From Rhizobium lentis (GTDB lineage Bacteria > Pseudomonadota > Alphaproteobacteria > Rhizobiales > Rhizobiaceae): DNA of 64,000 nucleotides. Of this stretch, positions 36,298 to 47,261 are shown in pieces. Where the stretch lies: NCBI RefSeq assembly GCF_017352135.1, contig NZ_CP071454.1:1707501-1771500 (forward strand). Direction: 5' to 3'. The notes below the pieces were generated by a model. That model was not told where the DNA came from, did not search any database, and saw only the letters and a list, made by a program, of their open reading frames with translations. Numbering within the stretch: position 1 is the stretch's first letter; each line of letters starts with the position of its first letter. The translations under genes and the position numbers were made by a program.

Positions 36298-36328
36298 GGG
36301 GAGATGGGGCGCCATCTCCCCTTTTTCT
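36298..36328 (+). terminator. Terminator of rplU-rpmA
   Basis: GGGGAGATGG (36298-36307) pairs with CCATCTCCCC (36312-36321) around GGCG and is followed by TTTTTC. Confidence 0.9.
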
Positions 36329-36351
36329 TTGTCCAAACAGGAGGACTGAAC

Positions 36352-37008
36352 ATGCAAGGCGAATTGATAAGGGTCGACCAATCACGGTCACCCCGGGAAG
36401 ACCAGCGGTCTCCCAAGGAACGGCTGAGGCCGGAGCGGTTAAGGACCGATTGCCCTGTCTTGTTATCGGAAAGGCTCGTCATGCGCGCGCCCCACGAAGA
36501 AGACATCGACGCCCTTGCCCATCTCGCCAACAACGCCAAAGTCGCCACCATGGTATCGCGTATGCCGCACCCCTATACCGCCAATGATGCCGCCGACTTT
36601 GTTTGGCGTACGCGAAATGGCGAGATTGGTAAGTGCGTCTATGCCATCACCAAGGCCGAAAACGGCGCCTTCATGGGGTGCTGCGGTGTGGAACCGCATG
36701 CCGACGGCAAGACCGTCGAGATCGGTTACTGGCTGGGTGAGCCCTATTGGAACCAGGGCTATATGACCGAGGCCTGCCATGCGCTGGTCGATATGGTGTT
36801 CAGAACCCGCCAGGACGTCGACCAGATCGACGCCCGCTGCCGGGTGATGAACGTCGCCTCGCGGCGCGTCATCCAGAAGTGCGGCTTCCAGTTCCAGGGA
36901 TCGGGGCTCGCCGCCTCGCTGGCGCTCGGCAGCAACGTCCCGGTCGAGTGGTACAGGCTCGACCGCAAGACCTGGATGTCGCTGAGAAGCTGGGGGAACA
37001 TCGCATGA
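36352..37008 (+). CDS. GNAT-family N-acetyltransferase (RimJ/RimL-like)
   Basis: A 218-residue GNAT protein. Residues 1-40 are a polar extension; the fold starts at LLSERLVMRAPHEEDI. The acetyl-CoA-binding motif A region is EIGYWLGEPYWNQGYMTEA (about 124-142), with the NVASRRVIQKCGFQ motif B afterwards. The layout is that of RimJ/RimL enzymes that acetylate protein N-termini, but the substrate is not known. AGGAGG at 36339-36344 fixes ATG 36352. It overlaps a second GNAT gene by 4 bases, and the pair follows rpmA as in other rhizobia. Confidence 0.88.
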   Translation: MQGELIRVDQSRSPREDQRSPKERLRPERLRTDCPVLLSERLVMRAPHEEDIDALAHLANNAKVATMVSRMPHPYTANDAADFVWRTRNGEIGKCVYAITKAENGAFMGCCGVEPHADGKTVEIGYWLGEPYWNQGYMTEACHALVDMVFRTRQDVDQIDARCRVMNVASRRVIQKCGFQFQGSGLAASLALGSNVPVEWYRLDRKTWMSLRSWGNIA

Positions 37009-37592
37009 GCACGACGGCACTGCAAAGGCCGCACACCAAGCCGATGATGCCCGGCCCCGCGCCGGTCATTTCGACCGCTCGGCTGACGCTCCGCCCCCAC
37101 CGGCTGAGCGATGCACCCGCCATCGCGGAATCGCTTTCCGATTTCGCGGTGACGCGCATGCTATCCCGGGTGCCCGCGCCCTTCGACCGGCAGGATGCGC
37201 TGGACTGGCTGATGCCGGTCACGTCAGGCACCCTGCCGGACTGGTCGCTCGCGATCACCGGCAAGGACGATGTCCATATCGGCACCGTCTCGATCGAGCT
37301 GCGCCACGGCCGCTGGCACCTCGGCTACTGGCTGAACCGCTACTACTGGCGGCGCGGCTATATGAGCGAGGCGGTGGCGGCGATCATCGAGCGCTTCTCG
37401 CGCCGCATGCCGGAGACGCCGATCGATTCCGGCGTCTTCGCCGACAACCCGGCCTCGCTGCGGCTGCAGGAGAAGCTCGGTTTTCGCATGACCGGTTGCG
37501 GCGAAATCTATTGTTTCGCCCGCAACACCATGGTGTCGCACATCGAAACCGTGCTGCAGCCGGGCATGCTGCAGCCGCGCAAGGTTGCGTAA
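37005..37592 (+). CDS. GNAT-family N-acetyltransferase
   Basis: A 195-residue paralogue of the preceding protein. The core starts ISTARLTLRPHRLSDAPAI; motif A is LGYWLNRYYWRRGYMSEAV (about 106-124) and motif B is DNPASLRLQEKLGFR. The ATG lies in the ATGA overlap with the upstream gene; a longer frame from 36747 is a shadow. The two proteins probably arose by duplication and may act on related substrates. A RIME-like palindrome starts three bases after the stop. Confidence 0.88.
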   Translation: MSTTALQRPHTKPMMPGPAPVISTARLTLRPHRLSDAPAIAESLSDFAVTRMLSRVPAPFDRQDALDWLMPVTSGTLPDWSLAITGKDDVHIGTVSIELRHGRWHLGYWLNRYYWRRGYMSEAVAAIIERFSRRMPETPIDSGVFADNPASLRLQEKLGFRMTGCGEIYCFARNTMVSHIETVLQPGMLQPRKVA

Positions 37593-37594
37593 GC

Positions 37595-37642
37595 GAGCAT
37601 GATGCCGAAAAGTGTGAGCGGTTTTCGGACAACATCATGCTC
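37595..37642. repeat. RIME-like palindromic element, copy 3 (intact)
   Basis: GAGCATGATG (37595-37604) and CATCATGCTC (37633-37642) are perfect reverse complements; the inner arms CCGAAAA and GGTTTTCGG frame GTGTGAGC. It is the best-preserved copy and lies between convergent genes. Confidence 0.8.
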
Positions 37643-37688
37643 TCATAGAAGTCGAAAAGGAGATGCCGCCCGACCGGCGGCGTCTCCA

Positions 37689-38555
37689 TCAATCCTCGAT
37701 CTCGACCCACAGGGGAAAATGATCGGAGCCGACGGATTGCGTATCGATCCGGGCGGATTTCAACCGGCCCTCCAGGCCGCAACTGACGAAGCAATAGTCG
37801 AGATGCATGCGTTTGCCGTGATCTTCGGGATCCATCCAGCTGTAGCTCTCCGGCCCGTAAGCCTTGAGCGCCGCAAAGGTGTCGATCGGCGTGCCGATCC
37901 TCGCAACCCGGCCGTAATATCCGCCGCCTGCACCGGCGAGCGCGCAATATTCCGGCGATTCCGGCTCCATGTTGAAATCGCCCATGATGATATAATCCTC
38001 GGGCAGCGGCGGCTCCGGCAGGTCAAGCTCGCCACCACCCGTCAGCGATCCGCCCTCCTGGATGAAGGCATTGATATGGGCGTTCAAGAATTGCAGCTGG
38101 CGGATGCGTTCGTCGGCGGACACATGGTCGAGATGGACGGAGTAGACGCGGATCGCTCCACCGGGGGCGGCGATCAGCGCCTCGGTTGCGCCGCGCTGCA
38201 GGTTGATCTTGCCGATCGTCCGGCTGCGCGGCAAAAGCAGCGTCCGGGTCGAGATAATAGGCCAGCGCGACAGCACCATATTGCCGAATTGAAAGCGCGT
38301 GCCGCGCGCCGGCTGGAACCCGCCTTCATCGGCCTCGGCATGCATGTCGCAAGCCGGCCCATACACCCAGAAATGGTCGGGAAAGAAGGCTGCAATCTCC
38401 GCCACCATGTCGGCAAAACCATTGCGCCGGAAGCCTCGGGTCACCTCCTGCAGTGCGATGACATCGGCGCCGTCGAGGCTTCGGGCAATCCGCGCCAGAT
38501 CGTATCTGCCGTCGAGACCGAAGCCGTACTGTATGTTATAGCTCACAAAATTCAC
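37689..38555 (-). CDS. Endonuclease/exonuclease/phosphatase family protein
   Basis: A protein of about 288 residues with the EEP fold. Seen: VNFVSYNIQYG at the start, ALQEVTRG with the metal-binding glutamate, GDFNMEPES near residue 190, and the C-terminal SDHFPLWVE with catalytic Asp-His. The substrate could be DNA, phospholipid or inositol phosphate. The start is unusual: no ATG is near. GTG 38555 is annotated, but GGAGG (38568-38572) is 12 bases from it and only 6 from an ATT at 38561. It is divergent from obgE. Confidence 0.85.
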   Translation of the reverse strand: MNFVSYNIQYGFGLDGRYDLARIARSLDGADVIALQEVTRGFRRNGFADMVAEIAAFFPDHFWVYGPACDMHAEADEGGFQPARGTRFQFGNMVLSRWPIISTRTLLLPRSRTIGKINLQRGATEALIAAPGGAIRVYSVHLDHVSADERIRQLQFLNAHINAFIQEGGSLTGGGELDLPEPPLPEDYIIMGDFNMEPESPEYCALAGAGGGYYGRVARIGTPIDTFAALKAYGPESYSWMDPEDHGKRMHLDYCFVSCGLEGRLKSARIDTQSVGSDHFPLWVEIED

Positions 38556-38567
38556 GATAATCTTTGA

Positions 38568-40876
<2,309 letters not shown>

Positions 40877-40884
<8 letters not shown>

Positions 40885-42160
40885 GACCGTTGCGGCAAGC
40901 CCTGATATTGACGTGCTGATGAACGACATCGGCCGCAAGGCGAAGGCTGCCGCGCGACCGCTGGGTTTTGCCTCTACCGAGGCGAAGAACAAAGCCTTGC
41001 ATGCCATGGCCGATGCAATCCTGGCGAACAAGGCGGATATTCTTGCGGAAAACGCCAAAGATCTCAAAGATATAGAAGGCAGCGAAACGCTCGCCTCCTT
41101 CGTTGATCGGCTGACGCTGAATGACAAGCGCATTGCCGAAATGGCCGAGGGAATCCGCGCCATTGCCGCCCTTGCCGATCCGGTCGGCGAAATCATCGCT
41201 GCCTGGGACCGGCCGAACGGCCTGAAGATCGAGCGGGTCCGCACGCCGCTCGGCGTCATCGGCGTCATCTTCGAAAGCCGGCCGAACGTCACGGCCGATG
41301 CCGGCGCGCTCTGCCTCAAGGCGGGCAATGCGGTCATCCTGCGCTGCGGCTCGGATTCGCGCCGTTCATCGCAAGCTATTCATGCCTGCATGGTTCAGGG
41401 CCTGAAGGTCGCCAGGCTTCCAGAGCATGCTATCCAACTCGTTCCGGTGACCGACCGGGCTGCCGTCGGCGCCATGCTGCGCGGCCTCGACGGCGCGATC
41501 GACGTCATCGTTCCGCGCGGCGGCAAAAGCCTGGTTGCCCGCGTGCAGACCGAGGCCCGGGTGCCGGTCTTTGCCCATCTCGAAGGCCTTTGCCATATCT
41601 ATGTCGATGCCTCGGCCGATATCGAAATGGCGAAGCAGATCGTCGTCAACGCCAAGATGCGCCGTACCGGCATCTGCGGCGCGGCCGAAACGCTGCTCGT
41701 CGACAGTGCGGCGATCGGCACGCATCTGAAGCCGCTGCTCGAGGTTCTGACGGAGGCCGGCTGCGAGATCCGCGCGTCGGCAGACGTGCTGAAGATCGCG
41801 CCCGGCCTGAAACCGGCGACTGAGGAGGACTGGTCCACCGAATATCTCGACGCGATCATCTCGGTCGCCGTCGTCGACGGCATATCGGGCGCCATTGGCC
41901 ATATCCAGAAATATTCGTCAAACCACACCGAGGCCGTCATCGCCGAAGACGCGCAAGTCGTCGAGCGCTTCTTCACCGAGGTTGATTCGGCGATTCTGCT
42001 GCATAACGCCTCGACGCAATTTGCCGATGGCGGCGAGTTCGGCATGGGCGCGGAGATCGGCATTGCCACCGGCAAGATGCATGCCCGCGGCCCGGTCGGC
42101 GTCGAGCAGCTCACCTCCTTCAAATACCGGGTGCGCGGTGCCGGACAAACCCGACCTTGA
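40877..42160 (+). CDS. proA: Gamma-glutamyl phosphate reductase
   Basis: A 427-residue ALDH-superfamily enzyme that reduces ProB's product to glutamate semialdehyde. The catalytic cysteine is in [15 protein letters not shown] (about residues 262-276); [15 protein letters not shown] is the cofactor-side segment. Length is normal. Overlaps with proB upstream and probably nadD downstream show tight coupling. Confidence 0.96.
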
Positions 42161-42800
42161 CGTGACGACGGAAAACCTGGACCGACGCTATCTCCGCATG
42201 CCGCACGCCGAGCGCGGCATGATCGTCGGCCTGTTCGGCGGCTCGTTCAATCCGCCGCATCAGGGCCACGCGCTCGTCGCCGAGATCGCCATCAAGCGGC
42301 TCGGCCTCGACCAGCTCTGGTGGATGGTGACCCCGGGCAATCCGCTGAAAAGCCGCAATTTTCTCGCTCCGCTTGCCGAGCGCATAGCCGAGAGCGAACG
42401 GATCGCCGCCGATCCGCGCATCAAGGTCACCGCCTTCGAACAGGCGCTCGGCGTCAGCTACACCGCCAATACGCTCGCCAGGGTCAAAGCCCGCAATCCG
42501 CATGTGCATTTCATCTGGATCATGGGCGCCGACAGCCTGCAGACCTTTCACAAATGGCAGAAATGGCAGGAGATCGCCCGCACCTTCCCGATCGCGGTGA
42601 TCGACCGGCCGGGCGCCACACTCTCATTCCTCTCCTCGAAATTGACGAGAACCTTCGACTTCGCCCGCATCGACGAAGACGACGCCCGCGTTCTCTGGAA
42701 GAAGCCGGCCCCGGCCTGGACTTTCATCCACGGGCCGCGCTCCGGCCTGAGTTCGACGGCCATCCGCAACGCCTCGCGGCCGGGCAGCGCCGATAGCTGA
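42138..42800 (+). CDS. nadD: Nicotinate-nucleotide adenylyltransferase
   Basis: A NadD enzyme (220 residues from GTG 42138, 200 from ATG 42198) that joins NaMN and ATP to make deamido-NAD. The nucleotidyltransferase motif is [14 protein letters not shown] and the C-terminal ISSTxxR-like motif is [11 protein letters not shown] 42138 would overlap proA by 23 bases; ATG 42198 is equally possible because neither has a strong ribosome site. A hairpin shared with the antisense-strand small RNA gene follows the stop. Confidence 0.93.
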   Translation: MPDKPDLDVTTENLDRRYLRMPHAERGMIVGLFGGSFNPPHQGHALVAEIAIKRLGLDQLWWMVTPGNPLKSRNFLAPLAERIAESERIAADPRIKVTAFEQALGVSYTANTLARVKARNPHVHFIWIMGADSLQTFHKWQKWQEIARTFPIAVIDRPGATLSFLSSKLTRTFDFARIDEDDARVLWKKPAPAWTFIHGPRSGLSSTAIRNASRPGSADS

Positions 42801-42821
42801 CTTTTGAGGAAATCCCAGAAA

Positions 42822-42938
42822 CGAGAAAGCCCGACGGGGGAGGATCCGTCGGGCTTATAAACTCGATCGACAACTGGGAGGAGGAGTGTTGCCGATCCTG
42901 TCGAACGGCTTTGGGAGGAGGAGAAAGCCGTTTCGATG
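42822..42938 (-). ncRNA. Small regulatory RNA of the alpha-r14 (NfeR1) type
   Basis: Read on the minus strand, three hairpins follow each other. Hairpin 1 has arms ACGGCTTT/AAAGCCGT with loop CTCCTCCTCCC. Hairpin 2 has arms ATCGGCAAC/GTTGTCGAT with the same CTCCTCCTCCC in its loop. Hairpin 3 (42856-42827) has arms AAGCCCGACGG/CCGTCGGGCTT with TCCTCCC in the loop, then CTTTCTCGTTTCT, a terminator. Repeated loops that are complementary to Shine-Dalgarno sequences are the hallmark of alpha-r14 RNAs, first described in Sinorhizobium meliloti as NfeR1. It probably represses translation of several mRNAs. The 5' end is estimated; a GATAAAA stretch at about 42945-42951 may be its -10 region. Confidence 0.8.
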
Positions 42939-42944
42939 AGGACG

Positions 42945-43277
42945 TTTTATCACATTCCGCAGGAAGGTGAATATCGTTTTGTGCATCGCAGCAATGCGTT
43001 GAATGCATCTCTGTTCAGGAGCAAGCTTCCGGCAATGCTGTTTTTATTGGCACAAATCAATCGGCTTGGTTCTGCCGACGGATGTTCTTACGATTTGGCG
43101 GGGTCCCGCTCGGATATTTCCTGCCGTCAATCTCACATTGCGTTCCAAGCCATGCGCTCCAGGAACGGTGAGTTAGTCAGTCGGCCCGACCTCGTGGTTA
43201 TATTTTTCTGGATACATCCCCCTAGCCAAGCCCTGCTCATCGTTATATTCGTCGGAATATTTCGAGGGGAGCAAATC
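42945..43277. other. Intergenic region between the small RNA gene and modA
   Basis: About 330 bases without a supported gene. An open frame from 42936 running into modA has no start signal or family resemblance. It should hold the promoter of the small RNA on the minus strand and that of modA on the plus strand, with the ATATTC palindrome at 43241-43264 close to modA. Confidence 0.6.
43241..43264 (+). promoter_or_regulatory. Putative ModE operator before modA
   Basis: CGTTATATTC-GTCG-GAATATTTCG is an imperfect inverted repeat, AT-rich and bounded by CG, similar in style to ModE boxes (CGNTATAT...). It lies 14 bases before the modA start, next to a mod operon that contains modE, so repression by molybdate-loaded ModE is likely. 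Confidence 0.5.
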
Positions 43278-44069
43278 ATGCAGAACCGCCGCCAATGGAT
43301 CAAATTCGCGACCGCCGCGATCACGGCCCTCTGGCTTGGCACGACAGCGCTGCCAACGCCGGCCGCCGCAGCGGAAAAGCTCACCGTCTTTGCGGCGGCG
43401 AGCCTCAAGGATGCGCTCGATGCCGCCAATGCCGCCTGGGCTAAGGAAAGCGGCAAGCAAACCGTCGCCTCCTATGCGGCGAGCGGGGCGCTTGCCAAAC
43501 AGATCGAAAACGCAGCACCCGCCGATATCTTCATCTCGGCCGACAGCGACTGGATGGATTACGTTGCCAAGAAGAACCTGATCAAGGCGGACACTCGTTC
43601 GGACCTGCTTGGAAACCGCATCGTGCTCGTTGCCGAAAGGGATAAGGCCAAGCCTGTCGAGATCGAGCCGGGTTTCGACCTCGCCGGTTTGCTTGGCGAC
43701 CGCAGGCTTGCCATGGGTGAACCGAAATCGGTTCCGGCCGGCAAATACGGCATGGCGGCGCTCGAAAAGCTCGGCGTCTGGACATCGGTCGAATCGAAGG
43801 TAGCCGGCGCCGAAAGCGTGCGCGCCGCCCTCGCCTTCGTCTCGCGCGGCGAAGCGCCCTATGGCATCGTCTACCAGACGGATGCGGCGGCTGATAAGGG
43901 TGTTGCCGTAGTCGGCACTTTTCCCGCCGATTCCCATCCGCCGATCATCTATCCGATCGCGATCCTGGCTTCGAGCAAGAACCCGGATGCGAGCGCCTAT
44001 CTCGACTTCCTGAAATCCGACAAGGCAGCCGCCTTCTTCACGGCGCAGGGCTTCACGATTCTGAAATAG
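43278..44069 (+). CDS. modA: Molybdate ABC transporter, periplasmic binding protein
   Basis: A 263-residue ModA. A signal peptide runs to about residue 32 (twin-arginine-like NRR near the start, then AAITALWLG and ALPTPAAAA). The mature protein starts EKLTVFAAASLKDALDA, and AASGALAKQIENAAPADIFISAD is the family's oxyanion-binding region (quoted in part). GAGGGGA before ATG 43278 sets the start; the open frame upstream is not coding. First gene of modABC. Confidence 0.93.
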   Translation: MQNRRQWIKFATAAITALWLGTTALPTPAAAAEKLTVFAAASLKDALDAANAAWAKESGKQTVASYAASGALAKQIENAAPADIFISADSDWMDYVAKKNLIKADTRSDLLGNRIVLVAERDKAKPVEIEPGFDLAGLLGDRRLAMGEPKSVPAGKYGMAALEKLGVWTSVESKVAGAESVRAALAFVSRGEAPYGIVYQTDAAADKGVAVVGTFPADSHPPIIYPIAILASSKNPDASAYLDFLKSDKAAAFFTAQGFTILK

Positions 44070-44089
44070 TCGGCCCGTTAGTGTTTTGT

Positions 44090-44345
44090 CATGCTCGGGC
44101 TTGTGAGTCCTAAGCATCGACACAGATCGATTGCTCGGGGGTCCGTGGGATCGCCCTCACCCTCGCGGGGCGAGGGGACATGTCAAACGCCGCGCTGAGA
44201 TTGAGGAAGACGGTGCGGCATATCCCTTCGCCCCGTTTACGCGGGTCCGAAGGACGGGTCGAGACACGTGGCTCGACCCGGTCGGTGCCGGCCAGGCGGA
44301 TGAGGGGCAGGCATCGGGTGACGCCGGATTTCCAGGGAGACCGCG
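44090..44345. repeat. Dispersed intergenic repeat region between modA and modB
   Basis: Contains CGCCCTCACCCTCGCGGGGC and CATATCCCTTCGCCCCGTTT...GGCCAGGCGGATGAGGGGCA, segments that I recognise as common, often truncated intergenic repeats of Rhizobium genomes. The 280-base gap is unusually long inside an operon whose other genes overlap. No gene is supported in it. Confidence 0.5.
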
Positions 44346-44348
44346 CAT

Positions 44349-45050
44349 TTGGACATATTCGGCTTGAGCGATGAGGAATGGACGGCGATCCTGCTCAGCT
44401 TGCGCGTCTCGATTGTCGCCATGCTGGCGAGCCTGCCCCTCGGCATCCTCGTTGCCCTGCTGCTCGCCCGCGGCCGTTTCTGGGGCAAATCGGTGTTGAA
44501 CGGCCTCGTTCACCTGCCGCTGATTCTGCCCCCCGTCGTCACCGGCTTCCTTCTTCTCATCCTCTTCGGCCGCCGTGGCCCGATCGGCAGCCTGCTCGAC
44601 CAGCATTTCGGCATCGTCTTCTCCTTCCGCTGGACGGGCGCAGCACTCGCCTGCGCCGTCATGGCGTTTCCCTTGATGGTGCGCAGCATCCGCCTGTCGA
44701 TCGAGGCAGTCGACCGCAAGCTGGAAGAGGCGGCCGGAACCCTCGGTGCCGGTCCTGTCTTGGTTTTCCTGACAGTCACCCTGCCGCTGACGCTGCCCGG
44801 CATCATCGCCGGCATGATCCTTTCCTTCGCCAAGGCAATGGGCGAATTCGGCGCGACAATCACCTTCGTCTCCAACATTCCCGGCGAGACCCAGACGCTG
44901 CCCGCCGCGATCTATACCTTCACCCAGGTGCCGGGCGGCGATGCCGGCGCGCTGCGGCTGACGCTGGTCGCCATCGTCATTTCCATGGCCGCCCTGCTTG
45001 CCTCAGAGTTCCTTGCACGTCTCGCAGGCCGGAGGATCGATCCGGAATGA
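44349..45050 (+). CDS. modB: Molybdate ABC transporter, permease
   Basis: A 233-residue inner-membrane protein with about six helices. The EAA loop is visible as [21 protein letters not shown] (in part; about residues 122-140), followed by [21 protein letters not shown], a typical ModB stretch. The start appears to be TTG 44349, with AGGGAG about 10 bases upstream. It overlaps modC by 4 bases. It pairs with ModA and ModC. Confidence 0.92.
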   Translation: MDIFGLSDEEWTAILLSLRVSIVAMLASLPLGILVALLLARGRFWGKSVLNGLVHLPLILPPVVTGFLLLILFGRRGPIGSLLDQHFGIVFSFRWTGAALACAVMAFPLMVRSIRLSIEAVDRKLEEAAGTLGAGPVLVFLTVTLPLTLPGIIAGMILSFAKAMGEFGATITFVSNIPGETQTLPAAIYTFTQVPGGDAGALRLTLVAIVISMAALLASEFLARLAGRRIDPE

Positions 45051-46114
45051 CGCTGATCGTCGAGGCAAAACAGAGGCTCGGCGCGTTTTCGCTCGATGCC
45101 GCCTTCACCTCCGAGCGCGGGGTCACCGCGCTGTTCGGCCGTTCGGGCTCCGGCAAGACCTCGATGATCCGCATCATCGCCGGCCTTGCACGGCCTGATG
45201 AAGGACGCGTTGTGCTTGACGGCGAGTCCTTGACCGACACGGCCAGGGGCATCTTCGTTCCGAAACACCGCCGGCGTTTCGGCTACGTCTTCCAGGAGGC
45301 GCGGTTGTTTCCGCATTTGAGCGTCCGCGCCAATCTTTCCTATGGCCGCTGGTTCGCGCCGAAGACGGCACACGGTGATAGCTTCGACCGTATCGTCGAT
45401 CTTCTTGGCATCGAGACACTGCTCGCGCGCAGCCCCTCGACTCTTTCCGGCGGCGAGAAACAGCGCGTCGCGATCGGCCGCGCCCTTCTCTCCTCGCCCC
45501 GGCTGCTGCTGATGGACGAACCGCTCGCTGCCCTGGACGAAGCGCGCAAGGCCGAAATCCTGCCCTATCTCGAGCGGTTGCGCGATGAGACCCAAATCCC
45601 GATCGTCTATGTCAGCCATGCGATCGCCGAGGTGGCGCGGCTGGCAAACCAGGTCGTCGTCATGCACGACGGCAAGGTGGAGGCGACGGGTCCCGCCATC
45701 GACATATTGAGCCGTCCCTCTGCGGCCTCTGACCGGAAAGAGGCGGGCGCGCTGCTGGAAGGCACCGTCGAAAGCTACGATGCGCGCCATCGCCTGTCGA
45801 TTGTCGCCCTGAAATCCAGCCGGCTGCATATTCCCAGCACCGTCCTGGCACCCGGCAGACCTGTCCGCATCCGCATTCCGTCCCGCGACGTCATGCTGGC
45901 GACCGCAAGGCCCGAGGGCCTGAGCGCACTGAATATTCTTGAAGGCAGAATCGCAGGCATGTCGCCGGACGAAGACGGAACGGTCGAAATCCGCCTCGAT
46001 TGCGGCGGCGATGCCGTTCTCGCGCGCATCACCGCGCTCTCCTGCGAGCGCCTCGATCTTCAGCCTGGCAAAATCGTCTTCGCCATCATCAAGACGGTCG
46101 CCCTGGAAGCCTGA
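45047..46114 (+). CDS. modC: Molybdate ABC transporter, ATPase
   Basis: A 355-residue ABC ATPase with Walker [10 protein letters not shown], signature [16 protein letters not shown], Walker [14 protein letters not shown] and switch histidine in [10 protein letters not shown]. The C-terminal third (about 285-355) is a molybdate-binding TOBE/MOP domain, as in ModC. Its stop directly abuts that of modE on the other strand, with no bases between, so there is no room for a terminator. Confidence 0.93.
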   Translation: MTLIVEAKQRLGAFSLDAAFTSERGVTALFGRSGSGKTSMIRIIAGLARPDEGRVVLDGESLTDTARGIFVPKHRRRFGYVFQEARLFPHLSVRANLSYGRWFAPKTAHGDSFDRIVDLLGIETLLARSPSTLSGGEKQRVAIGRALLSSPRLLLMDEPLAALDEARKAEILPYLERLRDETQIPIVYVSHAIAEVARLANQVVVMHDGKVEATGPAIDILSRPSAASDRKEAGALLEGTVESYDARHRLSIVALKSSRLHIPSTVLAPGRPVRIRIPSRDVMLATARPEGLSALNILEGRIAGMSPDEDGTVEIRLDCGGDAVLARITALSCERLDLQPGKIVFAIIKTVALEA

Positions 46115-46492
46115 TCAACTGCGCTCGCCCGGCTGCAGGTTGCGCTTGCCTTCGAGCCAGGCGAGATCCTCGGCAAGGCTCTCCCGCATCGTTTTTTCCA
46201 TCCGGCGGAAGCGCTCGAGCAGTTCCTCGCCGAATGGCGTCAGCGCCGCGCCGCCGCCCTTTTGCCCGCCGCGCTGCGATTCCACCACCTGTTCTGAGAA
46301 CATCCGGTTCATCTCGCTGACGAGCAGCCATGCCCGCCGATAAGACATGTCCATCGCCCGCCCCGCCGCCGAAATCGACCCGGTCTCGCGGATATGCTCC
46401 AGCAGCTCCATCTTGCCGTGGCCGAGGCGATCCTCCTGCGGAAAGGTGATTCGCAGGATGGGAATGATTAAATTTGCAGCCGAATCGGTCAT
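46115..46492 (-). CDS. modE: One-domain ModE-type molybdate regulator
   Basis: A 125-residue protein with only the N-terminal winged helix of ModE: MELLEHIRETGSISAAGRAMDMSYRRAWLL (in part) is the LysR-like helix-turn-helix, then the GGGAALTPFGEELL wing segment. The TOBE molybdate-binding half of E. coli ModE is absent, so metal sensing must occur otherwise, perhaps through the TOBE domain of ModC or another partner. ATG 46492 is chosen; the longer frame adds unrelated residues. Convergent with modC. Confidence 0.85.
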   Translation of the reverse strand: MTDSAANLIIPILRITFPQEDRLGHGKMELLEHIRETGSISAAGRAMDMSYRRAWLLVSEMNRMFSEQVVESQRGGQKGGGAALTPFGEELLERFRRMEKTMRESLAEDLAWLEGKRNLQPGERS

Positions 46493-46702
46493 CGAAGCCA
46501 GAGAGCGTGAAATTTGCCGCACTTTACGCTGCGGCATGGAAACTGTACACCGCCCGGAAGAAGCGGCTCTGGCGGCAATATTCGTCAATTCTAACGCAAG
46601 ATCGGATTTTCGCTTGTTCCGTACGTTAGCGCGTCTTGAAACATTAATGGTTTGATGCCTATCTTAACCATGATCCGGTCATCATCGGATCTCGTGTTGT
46701 GC

Positions 46703-47146
46703 ATGGTTTGTCATTCCAGGAAAGGGAAAAAACTGACAACAGTACACGCCAAGGGAAAAACGCTCGCCGTTGTCCCGAAGAGTGCGGAACGTGGCGCCGA
46801 TGCCGCTGCCCGCGCCTTAGAAGCCGTCCTCGCCAGCCTCGAGGACTCCAAAGCTGAAGATATCGTCACTATCGACATTGCCGGAAAATCGGCGCTTGGA
46901 GACTACATGATCGTCGTCTCCGGCCGTTCCAACAGGCACGTCCTGGCGATCTCGGATCACCTGCTTACCGATCTCAAGGACGAGGGCCTCGGTACGGCCC
47001 GCGTCGAAGGTCAGGAAGGCGGCGACTGGATCCTGATCGACACCGGGGACATTATCGTGCATGTGTTCCGTCCCGAAATCCGCGAGTTCTACAACATCGA
47101 AAAGATGTGGGCGGCTCCGGATATGGACGAAGAGACACGGCACTGA
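46703..47146 (+). CDS. rsfS: Ribosomal silencing factor RsfS
   Basis: A 147-residue (from ATG 46703) RsfS/Iojap protein that binds L14 and blocks subunit joining in starvation. The family core is seen in KAEDIVTIDIAGKSALGDYMIVVSGRSNRH (in part) and EGGDWILIDTGDIIVHVF. The start is uncertain: AGGAAAGGGA at 46718-46727 is placed not for the ATG but five bases before a CTG at 46733, which would give the usual TTVHAKGKTL beginning. It precedes rlmH as in most bacteria. Confidence 0.92.
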   Translation: MVCHSRKGKKLTTVHAKGKTLAVVPKSAERGADAAARALEAVLASLEDSKAEDIVTIDIAGKSALGDYMIVVSGRSNRHVLAISDHLLTDLKDEGLGTARVEGQEGGDWILIDTGDIIVHVFRPEIREFYNIEKMWAAPDMDEETRH

Positions 47147-47261
47147 CAGGCGAACCGGCATCGTCCGGCGCCTGAGACGCGGCATGTAACTGGCCGGGAA
47201 TACGAGAAGCCGGCCGTGGTGTTTTGTACGCCTGAAATGCCGTCATGAGCAGGAGCGGGGA

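Noticed and set aside
42936..43277. N-terminal extension of modA or a separate small gene
   Set aside because: It has no ribosome site and no family resemblance; the signal peptide of ModA begins at 43278.
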